A DNA stretch of 64,000 nucleotides from Chryseobacterium lathyri (GCF_030812195.1 NZ_JAUSSF010000002.1:1027135-1091134); one strand, 5' to 3'. Counted from the first letter of the stretch, positions 53,416 to 62,976 are shown. Program-made: numbers and translations. Notes: generated by a model from the sequence alone, not told the origin.

Positions 53416-55920
53416 ATGATTCCAGACAAAGACACCAAAATAGGGAAGAACGAACCCCAGAAGGAAAAGTACGGATCGTTTGCATTGTTTGATATCGAAC
53501 ATTTTCTGAGAAGAATACTCAAAAACTGGTACTGGTTTGTATTTATGCTGTTTATCGGATACCTGATTTCATGGGTATACAGTAAATATTATGCGCAGAA
53601 TATTTATGCATCAGACCTCTCTCTGAGCATCTCCAATAATACCTCCAGCTATTTTACTCCAAGCCAGTCCATCAACTTTATCTGGGGACAGAACGGAAAC
53701 CAGGATGGAGTTTATCTTAAGAAAATGCTGTTATCCAGATCTCATAACGAGTTTTTGGTAAAAGAGCTGGACCTTTTTGTTAATTATTCTACCAAAGGGT
53801 TGATCAAATCAACTTATATTGATAAAACTGATTCACCGGTTTTTCTTCAGATTGACAAAAAACACCTTCAGCAGGTTAATTATCCTATTACCCTGATCCC
53901 GAAAGGAGGGGATTCTTATGAAGTTGTTCTTCCGGAAGAAGGGCAGTCTACCAGTTTATATAGCTATGAATCAGAAGGATTTCAATCGGTTAATGGATTT
54001 AATAGACCTGCGAACAAGACTATAAAAGTAAACGAATGGTATAATTCTCCAAATCTTAGATTCAGACTGCTTAAGAATACGGTGACACCGAATATAAAAA
54101 TTGAAAACATTATCGTAAAGCTTAATACTGTAAATCAAAGTGTTAATGAGATTGTTTCTACAATTGGAGTAGAGTTTGATAAGGAGATCGGAACCATCAT
54201 GATTATCAATAAAAAAGGGTTTAATCTTAATAGTACTGTAAATTTCTTAAATAAATCTGTAGCCGAGCTTCAGAAAAAAAGGCTGGCAGACAAAAATATA
54301 ATTAATAAGAATACAGACGTTTATCTGCAGAATAATATAGATGGCATTCGCCGGAAACTCGACTCAAGCGCGACAGTTCTAAACTATCTGAAAACTTCTG
54401 AAAAGCTTTATAATATTAAAGACAGGGATGAAAAATCTCTGGAAAAAATAAAAGATCTTGAAGCAAGAAAGGCAGATATTGTTAGCAAAATCAGTTCACT
54501 GAATAATATTAAGAATACACTTCAGGCTAAGGATTTTGATAAAATGATCAGCACCAATGCTGCCGGTTTTGAGGACGGTTTCTTTACGGCTTCTGTCACA
54601 GAGCTTAAAGCTTTGTATATGAAGAAAAGAGAAATGGCAACCATTTATAAGCCGAATTCAGAGCCAATGAGAGAAATAGACAGGCTTATCAATGAGGCGA
54701 GAACGGGCTCATCCGGTTCTTTACGAAATTATTATACGAAATACTATGATGAAATCAATAAGATAGACAGACAGGTAGCAGAAGCCAATTCTGATCTTAC
54801 TTCTTATCCTGAGAAAGAAAGAAAATATCTGGATGCAGAAAGAGGATACAATATGATTGAGGCGACTTATAACAGCCTTTTGAATAGACAGAACGAGGCA
54901 CAGATGAAAGTGGCTACCAACCAGTCTGATATTACAGTAATTGACCCTGCAAAGAATTTGGGACAGTCTCCGATTGGCCCCAATGTAAAAGCAATAAAAT
55001 CAGCAATCATGTTTGGTTTATTGCTACTTCCGTTATTATTTATTCTGGTTGGGGAATTACTGGATAACAGAATCCGAAATATCAAAGAATTGTTGGGTGC
55101 AACGAAAATCCCGCTTCTTGGTGTTATCGGTAACAATACCAATGAGAATATGCTTACTGTTTTAGAACAGCCTAAATCATCAGTGTCAGAGGCGTTCAGA
55201 GGAATCAGGGCAAGCATGAGATTCCTGATGGAAAATAATAAAGAAGACGGTAAAGGGAAAGTTATTTTGGTTACTTCCTCCATCGGTGGAGAAGGAAAAA
55301 CCTATATTTCTATCAACTTAGCCTCAGTAATAGGGTTAAGTGACAAAAAAACAATCCTGCTTGGGATGGACCTTAGAAAACCTAAGATTTTTGGGGATTT
55401 TAAAATCGATAATAAATATGGTATTTCCAATTATCTGACAGGAGAAGTAAACATAGAACAGATTATTAATAAGACTAAAATTCCTAATCTGGATGTGGCT
55501 ACTTCCGGACCGATCCCTCCGAATCCGTCCGAACTCTTAATGAGCGACAGAAATATCAAATTTTTAGAAGAGCTGAAAGAGAAATATGATTTTATCATCA
55601 TTGATTCACCGCCAGTAGGTCTAGTAGCTGACTCTTATGAGCTGATGAAACATTCAGATGCTAATATTTATGTGGTTCGTCACGAATATACTGAGAAATA
55701 TATGCTGAAGATGATCACGGAAAAATATCATAGTGATGAGATCAGTCATTTAGGGCTTATATATAATGATTATAATAAGAAGCAGGGGTATGGTTATGGA
55801 TACGGCTATGGTTATGGATACGGCTATGGATACGGATATTTTGATGAAGATAAAAATTACAAGGAGCCATTGTTAATCAAAATACGAAATAAGGTTCAAA
55901 CAATATTTAATAAAAAATAA
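53416..55920 (+). CDS. Wzc-like polysaccharide chain-length regulator and tyrosine autokinase
   Basis: An 834-residue BY-kinase. An N-terminal Wzz domain has its first helix at about residues 38-56 and a long periplasmic coiled coil. A second helix (MFGLLLLPLLFILVGEL) precedes the kinase domain with SSIGGEGKT (Walker A), MDLRKP (Walker A') and FIIIDSPPVG (Walker B). The tyrosine cluster that is autophosphorylated consists of nine consecutive Gly-Tyr pairs near residue 791. Kinase activity controls polymer length through cycles of phosphorylation. A matching phosphatase is not in the window. Confidence 0.94.
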   Translation: MIPDKDTKIGKNEPQKEKYGSFALFDIEHFLRRILKNWYWFVFMLFIGYLISWVYSKYYAQNIYASDLSLSISNNTSSYFTPSQSINFIWGQNGNQDGVYLKKMLLSRSHNEFLVKELDLFVNYSTKGLIKSTYIDKTDSPVFLQIDKKHLQQVNYPITLIPKGGDSYEVVLPEEGQSTSLYSYESEGFQSVNGFNRPANKTIKVNEWYNSPNLRFRLLKNTVTPNIKIENIIVKLNTVNQSVNEIVSTIGVEFDKEIGTIMIINKKGFNLNSTVNFLNKSVAELQKKRLADKNIINKNTDVYLQNNIDGIRRKLDSSATVLNYLKTSEKLYNIKDRDEKSLEKIKDLEARKADIVSKISSLNNIKNTLQAKDFDKMISTNAAGFEDGFFTASVTELKALYMKKREMATIYKPNSEPMREIDRLINEARTGSSGSLRNYYTKYYDEINKIDRQVAEANSDLTSYPEKERKYLDAERGYNMIEATYNSLLNRQNEAQMKVATNQSDITVIDPAKNLGQSPIGPNVKAIKSAIMFGLLLLPLLFILVGELLDNRIRNIKELLGATKIPLLGVIGNNTNENMLTVLEQPKSSVSEAFRGIRASMRFLMENNKEDGKGKVILVTSSIGGEGKTYISINLASVIGLSDKKTILLGMDLRKPKIFGDFKIDNKYGISNYLTGEVNIEQIINKTKIPNLDVATSGPIPPNPSELLMSDRNIKFLEELKEKYDFIIIDSPPVGLVADSYELMKHSDANIYVVRHEYTEKYMLKMITEKYHSDEISHLGLIYNDYNKKQGYGYGYGYGYGYGYGYGYFDEDKNYKEPLLIKIRNKVQTIFNKK
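55786..55839 (+). repeat. in-frame Gly-Tyr codon repeat
   Basis: Nine GGN-TAY codon pairs. The 18-base unit GGTTATGGATACGGCTAT occurs twice exactly (55792-55809 and 55810-55827), flanked by shorter units. Each six-base gain or loss adds or removes one Gly-Tyr without shifting the frame. Confidence 0.95.
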
Positions 55921-55926
55921 CGTTTT

Positions 55927-55953
55927 AAACCCTCAGCAAATGGGGGTTTTTTT
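55927..55953 (+). terminator. terminator of the exopolysaccharide operon
   Basis: AAACCCT pairs with GGGGTTT (one G-T pair) over a loop of about ten bases, followed by TTTT. Confidence 0.75.
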
Positions 55954-56083
55954 ATACATTCAGTAGTGGGAATCTAAGGAAAAAAGAATATTTTTGGCAC
56001 TTTGTCGTTTACTTTATAACAAATTATGTTTTTTTGTTTATTTTTAACTATACATTAAGAATATCATTAATATAAAAATGTTT

Positions 56084-56091
56084 TATATTTG
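56084..56091 (+). promoter_or_regulatory. candidate -7 box of the PorG-uppS-bamA operon
   Basis: TATATTTG followed by CAAAAA, 42 bases before the ATG at 56134. A TTG inside it gives a false upstream start. Confidence 0.5.
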
Positions 56092-56133
56092 CAAAAATTA
56101 AATTTTAAAATAACCATAAATCCATATTCTTTT

Positions 56134-57024
56134 ATGAATAAAAAATTATTGTTTAGCTTTCTTGCCTTCCTTGGAGTGGTAAGTGTTAAAGCACAAAGAA
56201 ACGAATTGGGAGTTCGTCTGGGAATGAGTAACCTTGTTGGGGACATAGGAAGGACCAATTATATTTTACAAAAGCCGTTGGATTTAGACAGAATGTCAGA
56301 TTGGGGTTTCCCTTTCTATGGTGGTTTATTATATAGATTTAATTTTAACCCGCACCAAACCGTTAGATTGGACTTAGGATACAACCAGATCCAGTTTAGT
56401 GATAAAGCTGCAAAAGAAGAATACAGAGTGAATAGAAATTCATACGGAAAAAATAACGTATACGAAGCAAGCTTAATGTTCGAATACAACTTTTTCCCTG
56501 TCAATAATGAACAGGTAAGTATGGTGAGCCCTTATATCTTCGGTGGTATCGGTGCGTTGATGTTTGATGCCCCTAAAGCTAACCTTGTAAACGATTTTAG
56601 AAGAGATGCGGACGGAGTGGCTCAGGCTCCCCTTAATGAACTGGATTTTAAAACAACCCCGGAATATTCATTAGGAAAAAAAGTAACAATGCATATCCCT
56701 TTTGGGGTAGGTTTAAAGTATAAGTTCAAGCATAATTGGGCTATATTTGCAGAAGCTACATTTAGATATACGCTGACGGATCAGCTTGATCACAGCAAAA
56801 TACTTTCTAAAGACGTAACATCCAGCTTTAATGCAGATATTTTGGATCCCACTACAGGCGGTTCACTGTTACAGTCAGGAAACTATTATGCAGTCTCTAA
56901 AGAAAGAGAGCAGGAACTTATTAACAAAAGAAATATAGGAGATGAAAGGTCTAAGGACTGGATGAATACTTTTAGTTTAGGACTAACCTATTCATTCGGA
57001 AGACCTCCATGCTATTGTGATTAA
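56134..57024 (+). CDS. DUF6089/PorG-like outer-membrane protein
   Basis: 296 residues from ATG 56134 (the reading from 56089 starts inside the -7 box). Signal peptide MNKKLLFSFLAFLGVVSVKAQ, then an eight-stranded barrel pattern with RNELGVRLGMSNLVGDIGRT, the opening typical of DUF6089. It ends FSLGLTYSFGRPPCYCD. The homologue PorG in Porphyromonas is a component of the type IX secretion machinery, so this gene probably contributes to T9SS assembly. It begins the five-gene envelope operon. Confidence 0.87.
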   Translation: MNKKLLFSFLAFLGVVSVKAQRNELGVRLGMSNLVGDIGRTNYILQKPLDLDRMSDWGFPFYGGLLYRFNFNPHQTVRLDLGYNQIQFSDKAAKEEYRVNRNSYGKNNVYEASLMFEYNFFPVNNEQVSMVSPYIFGGIGALMFDAPKANLVNDFRRDADGVAQAPLNELDFKTTPEYSLGKKVTMHIPFGVGLKYKFKHNWAIFAEATFRYTLTDQLDHSKILSKDVTSSFNADILDPTTGGSLLQSGNYYAVSKEREQELINKRNIGDERSKDWMNTFSLGLTYSFGRPPCYCD

Positions 57025-57029
57025 TTAAT

Positions 57030-57779
57030 ATGTCGTTGATTAAAAATAAAATAAATTCTCAGAATTTACCGAAACACGTCGCCATTATTATGGATGGCAA
57101 TGGAAGATGGGCAAAAACACGTGGCGAAGAAAGAACTTTCGGACACAAGAATGCCATTAATGCAGTAAGAAATGCCATTAATGCCTGTAATGAGATTGAT
57201 ATACCTTATTTAACACTGTATACATTTTCTTCTGAAAACTGGAGCCGTCCCGCAGATGAAGTAAGTACACTGATGAATCTGCTGGTGGAAACCTTATTGC
57301 TTGAAGCTGAAGAAATCTTTAGCAAAGGACTCAGAATGCATGTTATAGGAAACCTGGAAAAGCTTCCTTCTCTCGTGAGAGAACAGCTTGAACGTGTAGT
57401 AGAGCTTACAAAAGAAAACACAAAAGGCAATTTAGTACTGGCAATAAGCTACGGCTCACAGAATGAAATATTAGATGCCGTAAAAAACATCAGTTCCGAT
57501 GTAAAAGAAGGTAAAGTTGATATTGAGAATATTGATGAAAAATTATTCGAAAATTACCTTTATACAAAAGACTTTCCTCCTGTAGACCTGCTGATCAGAA
57601 CCAGCGGGGAAATTAGAATAAGCAACTTCCTTCTTTGGCAGATTGCCTATGCGGAATTACAGTTTTTAAATGTCCTGTGGCCGGATTTTACAAAAGACAT
57701 CTTCTTCCAGTGTATTGTTGATTATCAAAATAAAGAAAGAAGATACGGCTTAACTGGTGATCAGATAAATGCCCAATAA
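57030..57779 (+). CDS. uppS: isoprenyl transferase (undecaprenyl diphosphate synthase)
   Basis: A 249-residue cis-prenyltransferase. HVAIIMDGNGRWAK carries the catalytic Asp. RTFGHKNAINAVRN, TLYTFSSENWSRP and DLLIRTSGEIRISNFLLWQ are the other conserved blocks. It makes the C55 lipid carrier for peptidoglycan and polysaccharide synthesis. It lies five bases after the PorG-like gene. Confidence 0.96.
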   Translation: MSLIKNKINSQNLPKHVAIIMDGNGRWAKTRGEERTFGHKNAINAVRNAINACNEIDIPYLTLYTFSSENWSRPADEVSTLMNLLVETLLLEAEEIFSKGLRMHVIGNLEKLPSLVREQLERVVELTKENTKGNLVLAISYGSQNEILDAVKNISSDVKEGKVDIENIDEKLFENYLYTKDFPPVDLLIRTSGEIRISNFLLWQIAYAELQFLNVLWPDFTKDIFFQCIVDYQNKERRYGLTGDQINAQ

Positions 57780-57806
57780 ATTTAAAGAAAAGAAAGACTC
57801 GATAAA

Positions 57807-60344
57807 ATGAAGTTTAGACTATTACCCATCATAATGTTTGCTGCTTCGGCGCATTTTTATGGACAAGTAACTCCTCAGGACAGCACTAAAGTAAATAATG
57901 CTGTACACGCAGAAAATGAAGCAGGAACTTACACTCTTAAAGACATTGTTGTAGATGGGGTAAAAAAATATACGCCAGCACAGATCTTAAGATTTACTGG
58001 CTTAACCAAAGGAGAAGCTGTAGATATTCCGGGACAGAAAATCAGCAATGCTGTTAAAAAGCTTTGGGATACCCAGTCTTTTTCAGAAGTTGAAGTTTAT
58101 GTTCAGAGTATTGAAGGGCAGACCGTAATTTTGAGATTCTACCTTGAAGACCTTAAAGAACTTGGAGAAGTAAAATTCACAGGTAAAGGGATCAGTAAAT
58201 CTAAAAATGAGAAACTGACAAAAGACAACAATTTAAAGCCCGGAACGAAAATCACTCAAAACCTGATCTCTAGCCTTAAAACTAAAGTGCCTCAGGATTA
58301 CGTGAAAAAAGGCTTTGCTGATGCTAAAATTACCATTCAGGACAAAGTGAATGCTAATGATCCGTCCATGGTAGACTGGACCATCAATGTAGAGAAGGGC
58401 AAAAGAATAAAAATTGACCATATCGAATTTGAAGGCAACACAAGCGTTACAGATACAAAGCTTAGGAAAAAAGCCTTCAAAGAAACCAAACAGAGAAGAT
58501 TTGGTATCGGAGGAATCCTGAAATCTTCAAAATTCATTGAAGAAAAATACCAGGAGGACAAACAGAGCCTTATCAGCTACTATAACTCTTTAGGATATAG
58601 AGATGCCAAGATTGTTTCAGATTCCGTATGGAGAAACAAGAGAAATAACTATGAAATCAATGTAAAACTTAATGAAGGTAAAAAGTATTATATCGGAGAT
58701 GTTACATTCACCGGAAATACCGTTTACTCTACAGAATATTTACAGAGATTATTAGGCTACAAAAAAGGCGATATCTATGATGCCGTAGGTTTCAATAAAA
58801 AAGTAGGAGAAGACGGAGGTAAAGAAGATGACTCAGATATTAAATCTGTGTACATGAATAACGGTTACCTTTTCTCTAACGTAACACCGGTAGAAAAATC
58901 CGTATCAGGAGATGCTGTAAATCTGGAGATCAGAATCAATGAAGGAGAGCAGGCTACATGGAATAAAGTAACATGGCAGGGGAATACAACTACCCATGAC
59001 CATGTTGTGCTGAGAGCTCTAAGAACAAAACCGGGGGAGCTTTTCAAGAAAACAGAAATTAAAAGAACCTACTTCGATTTAGCAGGAATGTCCTTCTTTG
59101 ACCCACAGCAGGTAGGACAGGATATTCAGCCAAATCAGCAGGATAATACCGTGGATATCAATTGGAAGCTGGTAGAAAAAGGTTCTTCCCAGGTACAGTT
59201 ACAGGCTGGTTATGGAGGTAACAGCTTTATCGGGACATTAGGACTTACATTCAATAATTTCTCTTTAAAGAACTTCCTTAAATTCAAAGACTTTAAGCCG
59301 GTACCTCAGGGAGACGGACAGACTTTATCTATTCAGGCTCAGGCAGGACAGTATTTCCAAAACTATGGAATTTCATTTACCGAGCCATGGTTATTCGGGA
59401 CAAGGCCGACTGCCCTTTCAGTAAGTTTAAACACTTCCAGAGTAAAATATAATGACAGTAACGGGCTTGATCAAAAGCTTAACATCTTCTCGGCTTCAGT
59501 AGGTTTGAACAGATTACTGAACTGGCCGGATGACTACTTCTCATTATACACAGGAATCCAGTTCCAGAAATATAAATTCAGTAACTATCCGTTCCAGTTT
59601 GGAGATATTACAGAATACTACGGTGATGCCAATAACTTAAGTCTTAACCTAGGTTTAAGCAGAAACTCAGCGGGTATTGACCCTATCTTCCCGACAATGG
59701 GTTCAAATATTGAAGTTTCTGCAAAACTGACTGCGCCTTACTCATTGTTCAGTAATAAAGATTATTCTACCATGTCGCCGGTTGACAAATATAAGTGGAT
59801 GGAATTCTACAAAATAAAATTCAAGGCTGATGTATATAACGAGGTTGCAGGAAAGCTTGTATTGAGATCTTCCGCTGAAATGGGATTCATGGATGGCTAT
59901 AACAAAAAACTTGGTGCTCCGCCATTCGAAAGATTCTATGTAGGAGGTACAGGTTTATTTGGAGGTAGATATGACGGACGTGAATTGATTCCGTTGAGAG
60001 GATATGAAAATGCTTCAACATACGGTGGGGAACTAGAAGATATTACCCAAAAAGGAGGAGGTACAATCTATAACAGATTTACACTAGAATTAAGATACCC
60101 GATCTCAATGAACCAAACGGCTAAAATCTATGCACTTACCTTTGCGGAAGGTGGTAACGTATGGAACTCCTGGAGTGCATACAACCCATTCCAGCTAAAA
60201 AGATCTGTGGGAATTGGTGTAAGGGTTTATATGGGAGCTTTTGGTTTGATCGGATTTGACTTTGCTTACGGATTTGACAAAACTGTTTTCGGAACAGAGC
60301 CATCTGGATGGAAAACACACTTCCTGATGAACCAATCATTATAA
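57807..60344 (+). CDS. bamA: outer-membrane assembly protein BamA
   Basis: An 845-residue outer-membrane insertase: signal peptide, five POTRA domains across residues about 40-430 (for example ILRFTGLTKGEAVDIPGQKI), then a 16-stranded barrel. The barrel includes the conserved GGxxxxRG-type loop as FVGGTGLFGGRYDGRE...LRGYEN, and an aromatic C-terminal strand. Essential for inserting barrels such as those encoded nearby. It is followed by two chaperone genes. Confidence 0.96.
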   Translation: MKFRLLPIIMFAASAHFYGQVTPQDSTKVNNAVHAENEAGTYTLKDIVVDGVKKYTPAQILRFTGLTKGEAVDIPGQKISNAVKKLWDTQSFSEVEVYVQSIEGQTVILRFYLEDLKELGEVKFTGKGISKSKNEKLTKDNNLKPGTKITQNLISSLKTKVPQDYVKKGFADAKITIQDKVNANDPSMVDWTINVEKGKRIKIDHIEFEGNTSVTDTKLRKKAFKETKQRRFGIGGILKSSKFIEEKYQEDKQSLISYYNSLGYRDAKIVSDSVWRNKRNNYEINVKLNEGKKYYIGDVTFTGNTVYSTEYLQRLLGYKKGDIYDAVGFNKKVGEDGGKEDDSDIKSVYMNNGYLFSNVTPVEKSVSGDAVNLEIRINEGEQATWNKVTWQGNTTTHDHVVLRALRTKPGELFKKTEIKRTYFDLAGMSFFDPQQVGQDIQPNQQDNTVDINWKLVEKGSSQVQLQAGYGGNSFIGTLGLTFNNFSLKNFLKFKDFKPVPQGDGQTLSIQAQAGQYFQNYGISFTEPWLFGTRPTALSVSLNTSRVKYNDSNGLDQKLNIFSASVGLNRLLNWPDDYFSLYTGIQFQKYKFSNYPFQFGDITEYYGDANNLSLNLGLSRNSAGIDPIFPTMGSNIEVSAKLTAPYSLFSNKDYSTMSPVDKYKWMEFYKIKFKADVYNEVAGKLVLRSSAEMGFMDGYNKKLGAPPFERFYVGGTGLFGGRYDGRELIPLRGYENASTYGGELEDITQKGGGTIYNRFTLELRYPISMNQTAKIYALTFAEGGNVWNSWSAYNPFQLKRSVGIGVRVYMGAFGLIGFDFAYGFDKTVFGTEPSGWKTHFLMNQSL

Positions 60345-60353
60345 TTCACACAT

Positions 60354-60914
60354 ATGAAGAACTTTAAAATCATTTTCACATCTGTATTGTTCCTGCTTTT
60401 CGGGCTTTCAAATGCTCAGAAAGTTGGGATAGTAGATACAGGCTATATTTTAGATAAACTGCCTCAATACAAAGAAGCAGAAGCAAGATTGAATGCTCAA
60501 ATCGATACATGGCAGTCAGAACTTCAAAATCTGCAGTCAGAATACGAAAGAAAAAAATCTGCATTTGAAAGTGAAAAAGTACTGTTGATAGGTGATCAGT
60601 TAAAGCTTAGAGAAAAAGAAGTAATGGATCTTGAAAAAAATATCAAAACAACTACCAGCTTACGTTTTGGAGCCAACGGCGAAATTACCAAGCTGAGAAC
60701 AAACCTGGTTGTACCATTTCAGGATCAAATCTGGACAGCTGTCAAAACAATGGCTGAGAAAAATGGATTGGGCACGGTTCTTGATAAATCCGATAACAAT
60801 GTGCTTTTCCTGCTGCCAAGATATGATTACACAGAAAAAGTATTAAACATCTTATTAAAAGGATCTGCTGCATCTGATAAGAAAGAAAAAACGAGCAGCA
60901 AAAGTAAAAAGTAA
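60354..60914 (+). CDS. Skp/OmpH-like periplasmic chaperone 1
   Basis: A 186-residue protein with signal peptide ending GLSNAQ, then the OmpH start KVGIVDTGYILDKLPQYK, a long helical coiled coil at about 40-105, and a Lys/Ser C-terminal tail. It holds unfolded barrel proteins for BamA, nine bases upstream. Confidence 0.92.
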   Translation: MKNFKIIFTSVLFLLFGLSNAQKVGIVDTGYILDKLPQYKEAEARLNAQIDTWQSELQNLQSEYERKKSAFESEKVLLIGDQLKLREKEVMDLEKNIKTTTSLRFGANGEITKLRTNLVVPFQDQIWTAVKTMAEKNGLGTVLDKSDNNVLFLLPRYDYTEKVLNILLKGSAASDKKEKTSSKSKK

Positions 60915-60979
60915 ATTTAAATTAACTTTTACTTAAAATTAAAATCTAAAAACAAATTAAATTATTTATTTTACCAATT

Positions 60980-61483
60980 ATGAAAAAATTAAGTGTATTA
61001 TTTGCCGCGGTAATAATGGTTGTATCGGTAAGTATGGCAAAAGCTCAGAAATTAGCTACTGTAGATTTAATGGGAGTTCTTAATGCAATGCCTGAAAAGA
61101 AAAAAGCAGATACTGACATAAAAGCTTTCTTAGATGCAAAACAAGCGGAGATCAAGAAAAAAACAGATGCTGCTCAAACTAAGTTCCAGCAATATCAAGC
61201 TGAGGCTGCTAAAAAAACTGCTGAAGAAAACACTGCTAGAGAAGCAGAAATGAAAAAATTAGGAGAGGAAATCCAACAAATGCAAGAGAAGGCTCAAAAA
61301 GATCTTCAGGCTAAGCAGGATGTTGCTTTCGGACCAATAGAGAAAAAATTGAACGATGCAATCGAGAAAGTTGCTAAAGCTAACGGATACGAGTTCATCA
61401 TGGATGCAAATGCAGGAGCATTAGTATACAAAGCTGGGGCAGATGCTACAGCTGCTGTTAAGAAAGAATTAGGGATCAACTAA
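60980..61483 (+). CDS. Skp/OmpH-like periplasmic chaperone 2
   Basis: A 167-residue paralogue of the preceding chaperone: signal peptide (MKKLSVLFAAVIMVVSVSMA), KLATVDLMGVLNAMPEKKKA, then a coiled coil rich in Ala, Lys, Glu and Gln. Its codon use is richer in GCT and AAA than its neighbour, as expected for a highly expressed gene. A terminator follows at 61508. Confidence 0.92.
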   Translation: MKKLSVLFAAVIMVVSVSMAKAQKLATVDLMGVLNAMPEKKKADTDIKAFLDAKQAEIKKKTDAAQTKFQQYQAEAAKKTAEENTAREAEMKKLGEEIQQMQEKAQKDLQAKQDVAFGPIEKKLNDAIEKVAKANGYEFIMDANAGALVYKAGADATAAVKKELGIN

Positions 61484-61507
61484 TAAATTAACAAAGTTTT
61501 ATAAATT

Positions 61508-61536
61508 AACCGCCTCTTTTAAAGGCGGTTTTTTTA
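61508..61536 (+). terminator. terminator of the skp genes
   Basis: AACCGCCT pairs with AGGCGGTT (8 bp) over a seven-base loop, followed by a T-tract. Confidence 0.88.
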
Positions 61537-61546
61537 TTTTTGCGCT

Positions 61547-62032
61547 ATGGAAAAAGAAGTATCAACGACTGTAAAAGTAAGGTTCAGCGATTGTGATCCG
61601 ATAGGACATTTGAATAATGTAAAATATTTAGACTATATGTTCAATGCCAGAGAAGATCACGTAGAAACATTTTATGGATTTACATACGAGGAATATACCA
61701 AAAAGACCGGATGTACATGGATTGCCATTCAAAATGAGATCGCTTATTTAAAAGAAGTGAGATACAATACTCAGGTTGTGATCAGCAGTAAAACCATAGA
61801 AGTACAAGACAGAACGGCTAAAGTAGAAATACTCATGAAAAGCCTGGACGAAAAAACGGTTCATGCCGTATTGTGGGTTACAGTGATTTATTTTAATCTT
61901 AAAACAAGAAGATCAGAAATTCACCCTCAAGACATAAGAGAAACCTTTGGGAAATTCTTTGTAGATCTTGAGCAGAAAGATTTCCAGCCTAGAGTGAAGT
62001 TCCTAAGATCTCAGAACGCAAAAAATTCGTGA
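61547..62032 (+). CDS. acyl-CoA thioesterase, 4HBT family
   Basis: A 161-residue hotdog thioesterase: VRFSDCDPIGHLNNVKYLDY carries the catalytic Asp17 in the SDCDPxGHxNN motif. It is a general acyl-CoA or acyl-ACP thioesterase and is not physically linked to the pigment genes. The ATG lies only 11 bases past the terminator of the chaperone gene, so its promoter must overlap that hairpin or it is reached by read-through. Confidence 0.88.
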   Translation: MEKEVSTTVKVRFSDCDPIGHLNNVKYLDYMFNAREDHVETFYGFTYEEYTKKTGCTWIAIQNEIAYLKEVRYNTQVVISSKTIEVQDRTAKVEILMKSLDEKTVHAVLWVTVIYFNLKTRRSEIHPQDIRETFGKFFVDLEQKDFQPRVKFLRSQNAKNS

Positions 62033-62110
62033 TCAGGTGATGCCGGAAAATAACCTGTTTTTTGTAGCCGGGTATTTTTAAGCATATCTTAATAAAATAA
62101 TAAGTTTCAG

Positions 62111-62974
62111 ATGAAAAAAATAGCAGTAATAGGAAGCAATGGACAGTTGGGGAACTGTATCAGGAAAATTGCCCCTGATTTTGAAAATACCTATGAATTC
62201 ATATTTACAGATTCCCAGATTCTGGATATTACGGACGAAGATAAGGTTAATGACTTCTTCTATGACAATAAGCCAGACTACTGTATCAATGCTTCGGCAT
62301 ATACCGCAGTTGACTTAGCCGAAAAGGAAAAAGATAAGGCATTTGCTGTAAATGCTGATGGTGTAGCCTATCTTGCCCAGGCCTGTGCAGATCATAAATG
62401 CATCTTGATCCATGTTTCCACCGACTATGTTTTTGATGGAGATACAAACCTTTCCTACTCAGAAGATGATTTTACCAATCCAACCGGAGTTTATGGAGAA
62501 TCAAAAAGAAAAGGGGAAGAGCTGGCTCTGGAAAACAATCCAAAAACTATTATTTTAAGAACCTCTTGGCTGTATTCAGAGTTCAATAAGAATTTCGTTA
62601 AAACAATGCTGGCCCTATTCTCTCAAAAACAAGAGCTTGGAATTGTAGCTGATCAGTTTGGACAGCCTACCAACGCAAATGATCTTGCAGAAGCAATCAT
62701 GAGCATTATCGAAACTCCAAATAAAACCTTTGGTATTTTTCATTTTTCAAACTATCCGGAAACCACCTGGTTTGATTTTGCCAAAAAAATTGCTGAATTT
62801 TCAGACTCTCCAGTAAAATTAAACCCTCTGACAACAGATCAGTATCCTACTCCTGCAAAAAGACCATCTAGAAGTACAATGTCTTTGGATAAAATAGAAG
62901 AGGTATACAAGATAGAACTTAAGCATTGGGAAAATAGTCTTGAAGAAGCTGTCAAAACATTAACACAACAATAG
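62111..62974 (+). CDS. rfbD: dTDP-4-dehydrorhamnose reductase
   Basis: A 287-residue RmlD/RfbD: NADPH loop GSNGQLGNCI, VSTDYVFDGD, the catalytic Tyr/Lys pair in GVYGESKRKGEE, and RTSWLYSEFNKNFVKTM. It makes the last step of dTDP-L-rhamnose, a sugar for polysaccharides. The companion rfbA, rfbB and rfbC genes are not in the window. It ends two bases before the next gene. Confidence 0.95.
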   Translation: MKKIAVIGSNGQLGNCIRKIAPDFENTYEFIFTDSQILDITDEDKVNDFFYDNKPDYCINASAYTAVDLAEKEKDKAFAVNADGVAYLAQACADHKCILIHVSTDYVFDGDTNLSYSEDDFTNPTGVYGESKRKGEELALENNPKTIILRTSWLYSEFNKNFVKTMLALFSQKQELGIVADQFGQPTNANDLAEAIMSIIETPNKTFGIFHFSNYPETTWFDFAKKIAEFSDSPVKLNPLTTDQYPTPAKRPSRSTMSLDKIEEVYKIELKHWENSLEEAVKTLTQQ

Positions 62975-62976
62975 AT

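Noticed and set aside
61535..61542. TATTTTTG as promoter of the thioesterase gene
   Set aside because: The expected transcription start would fall on or after the ATG and there is no -33 element; listed only as an oddity.
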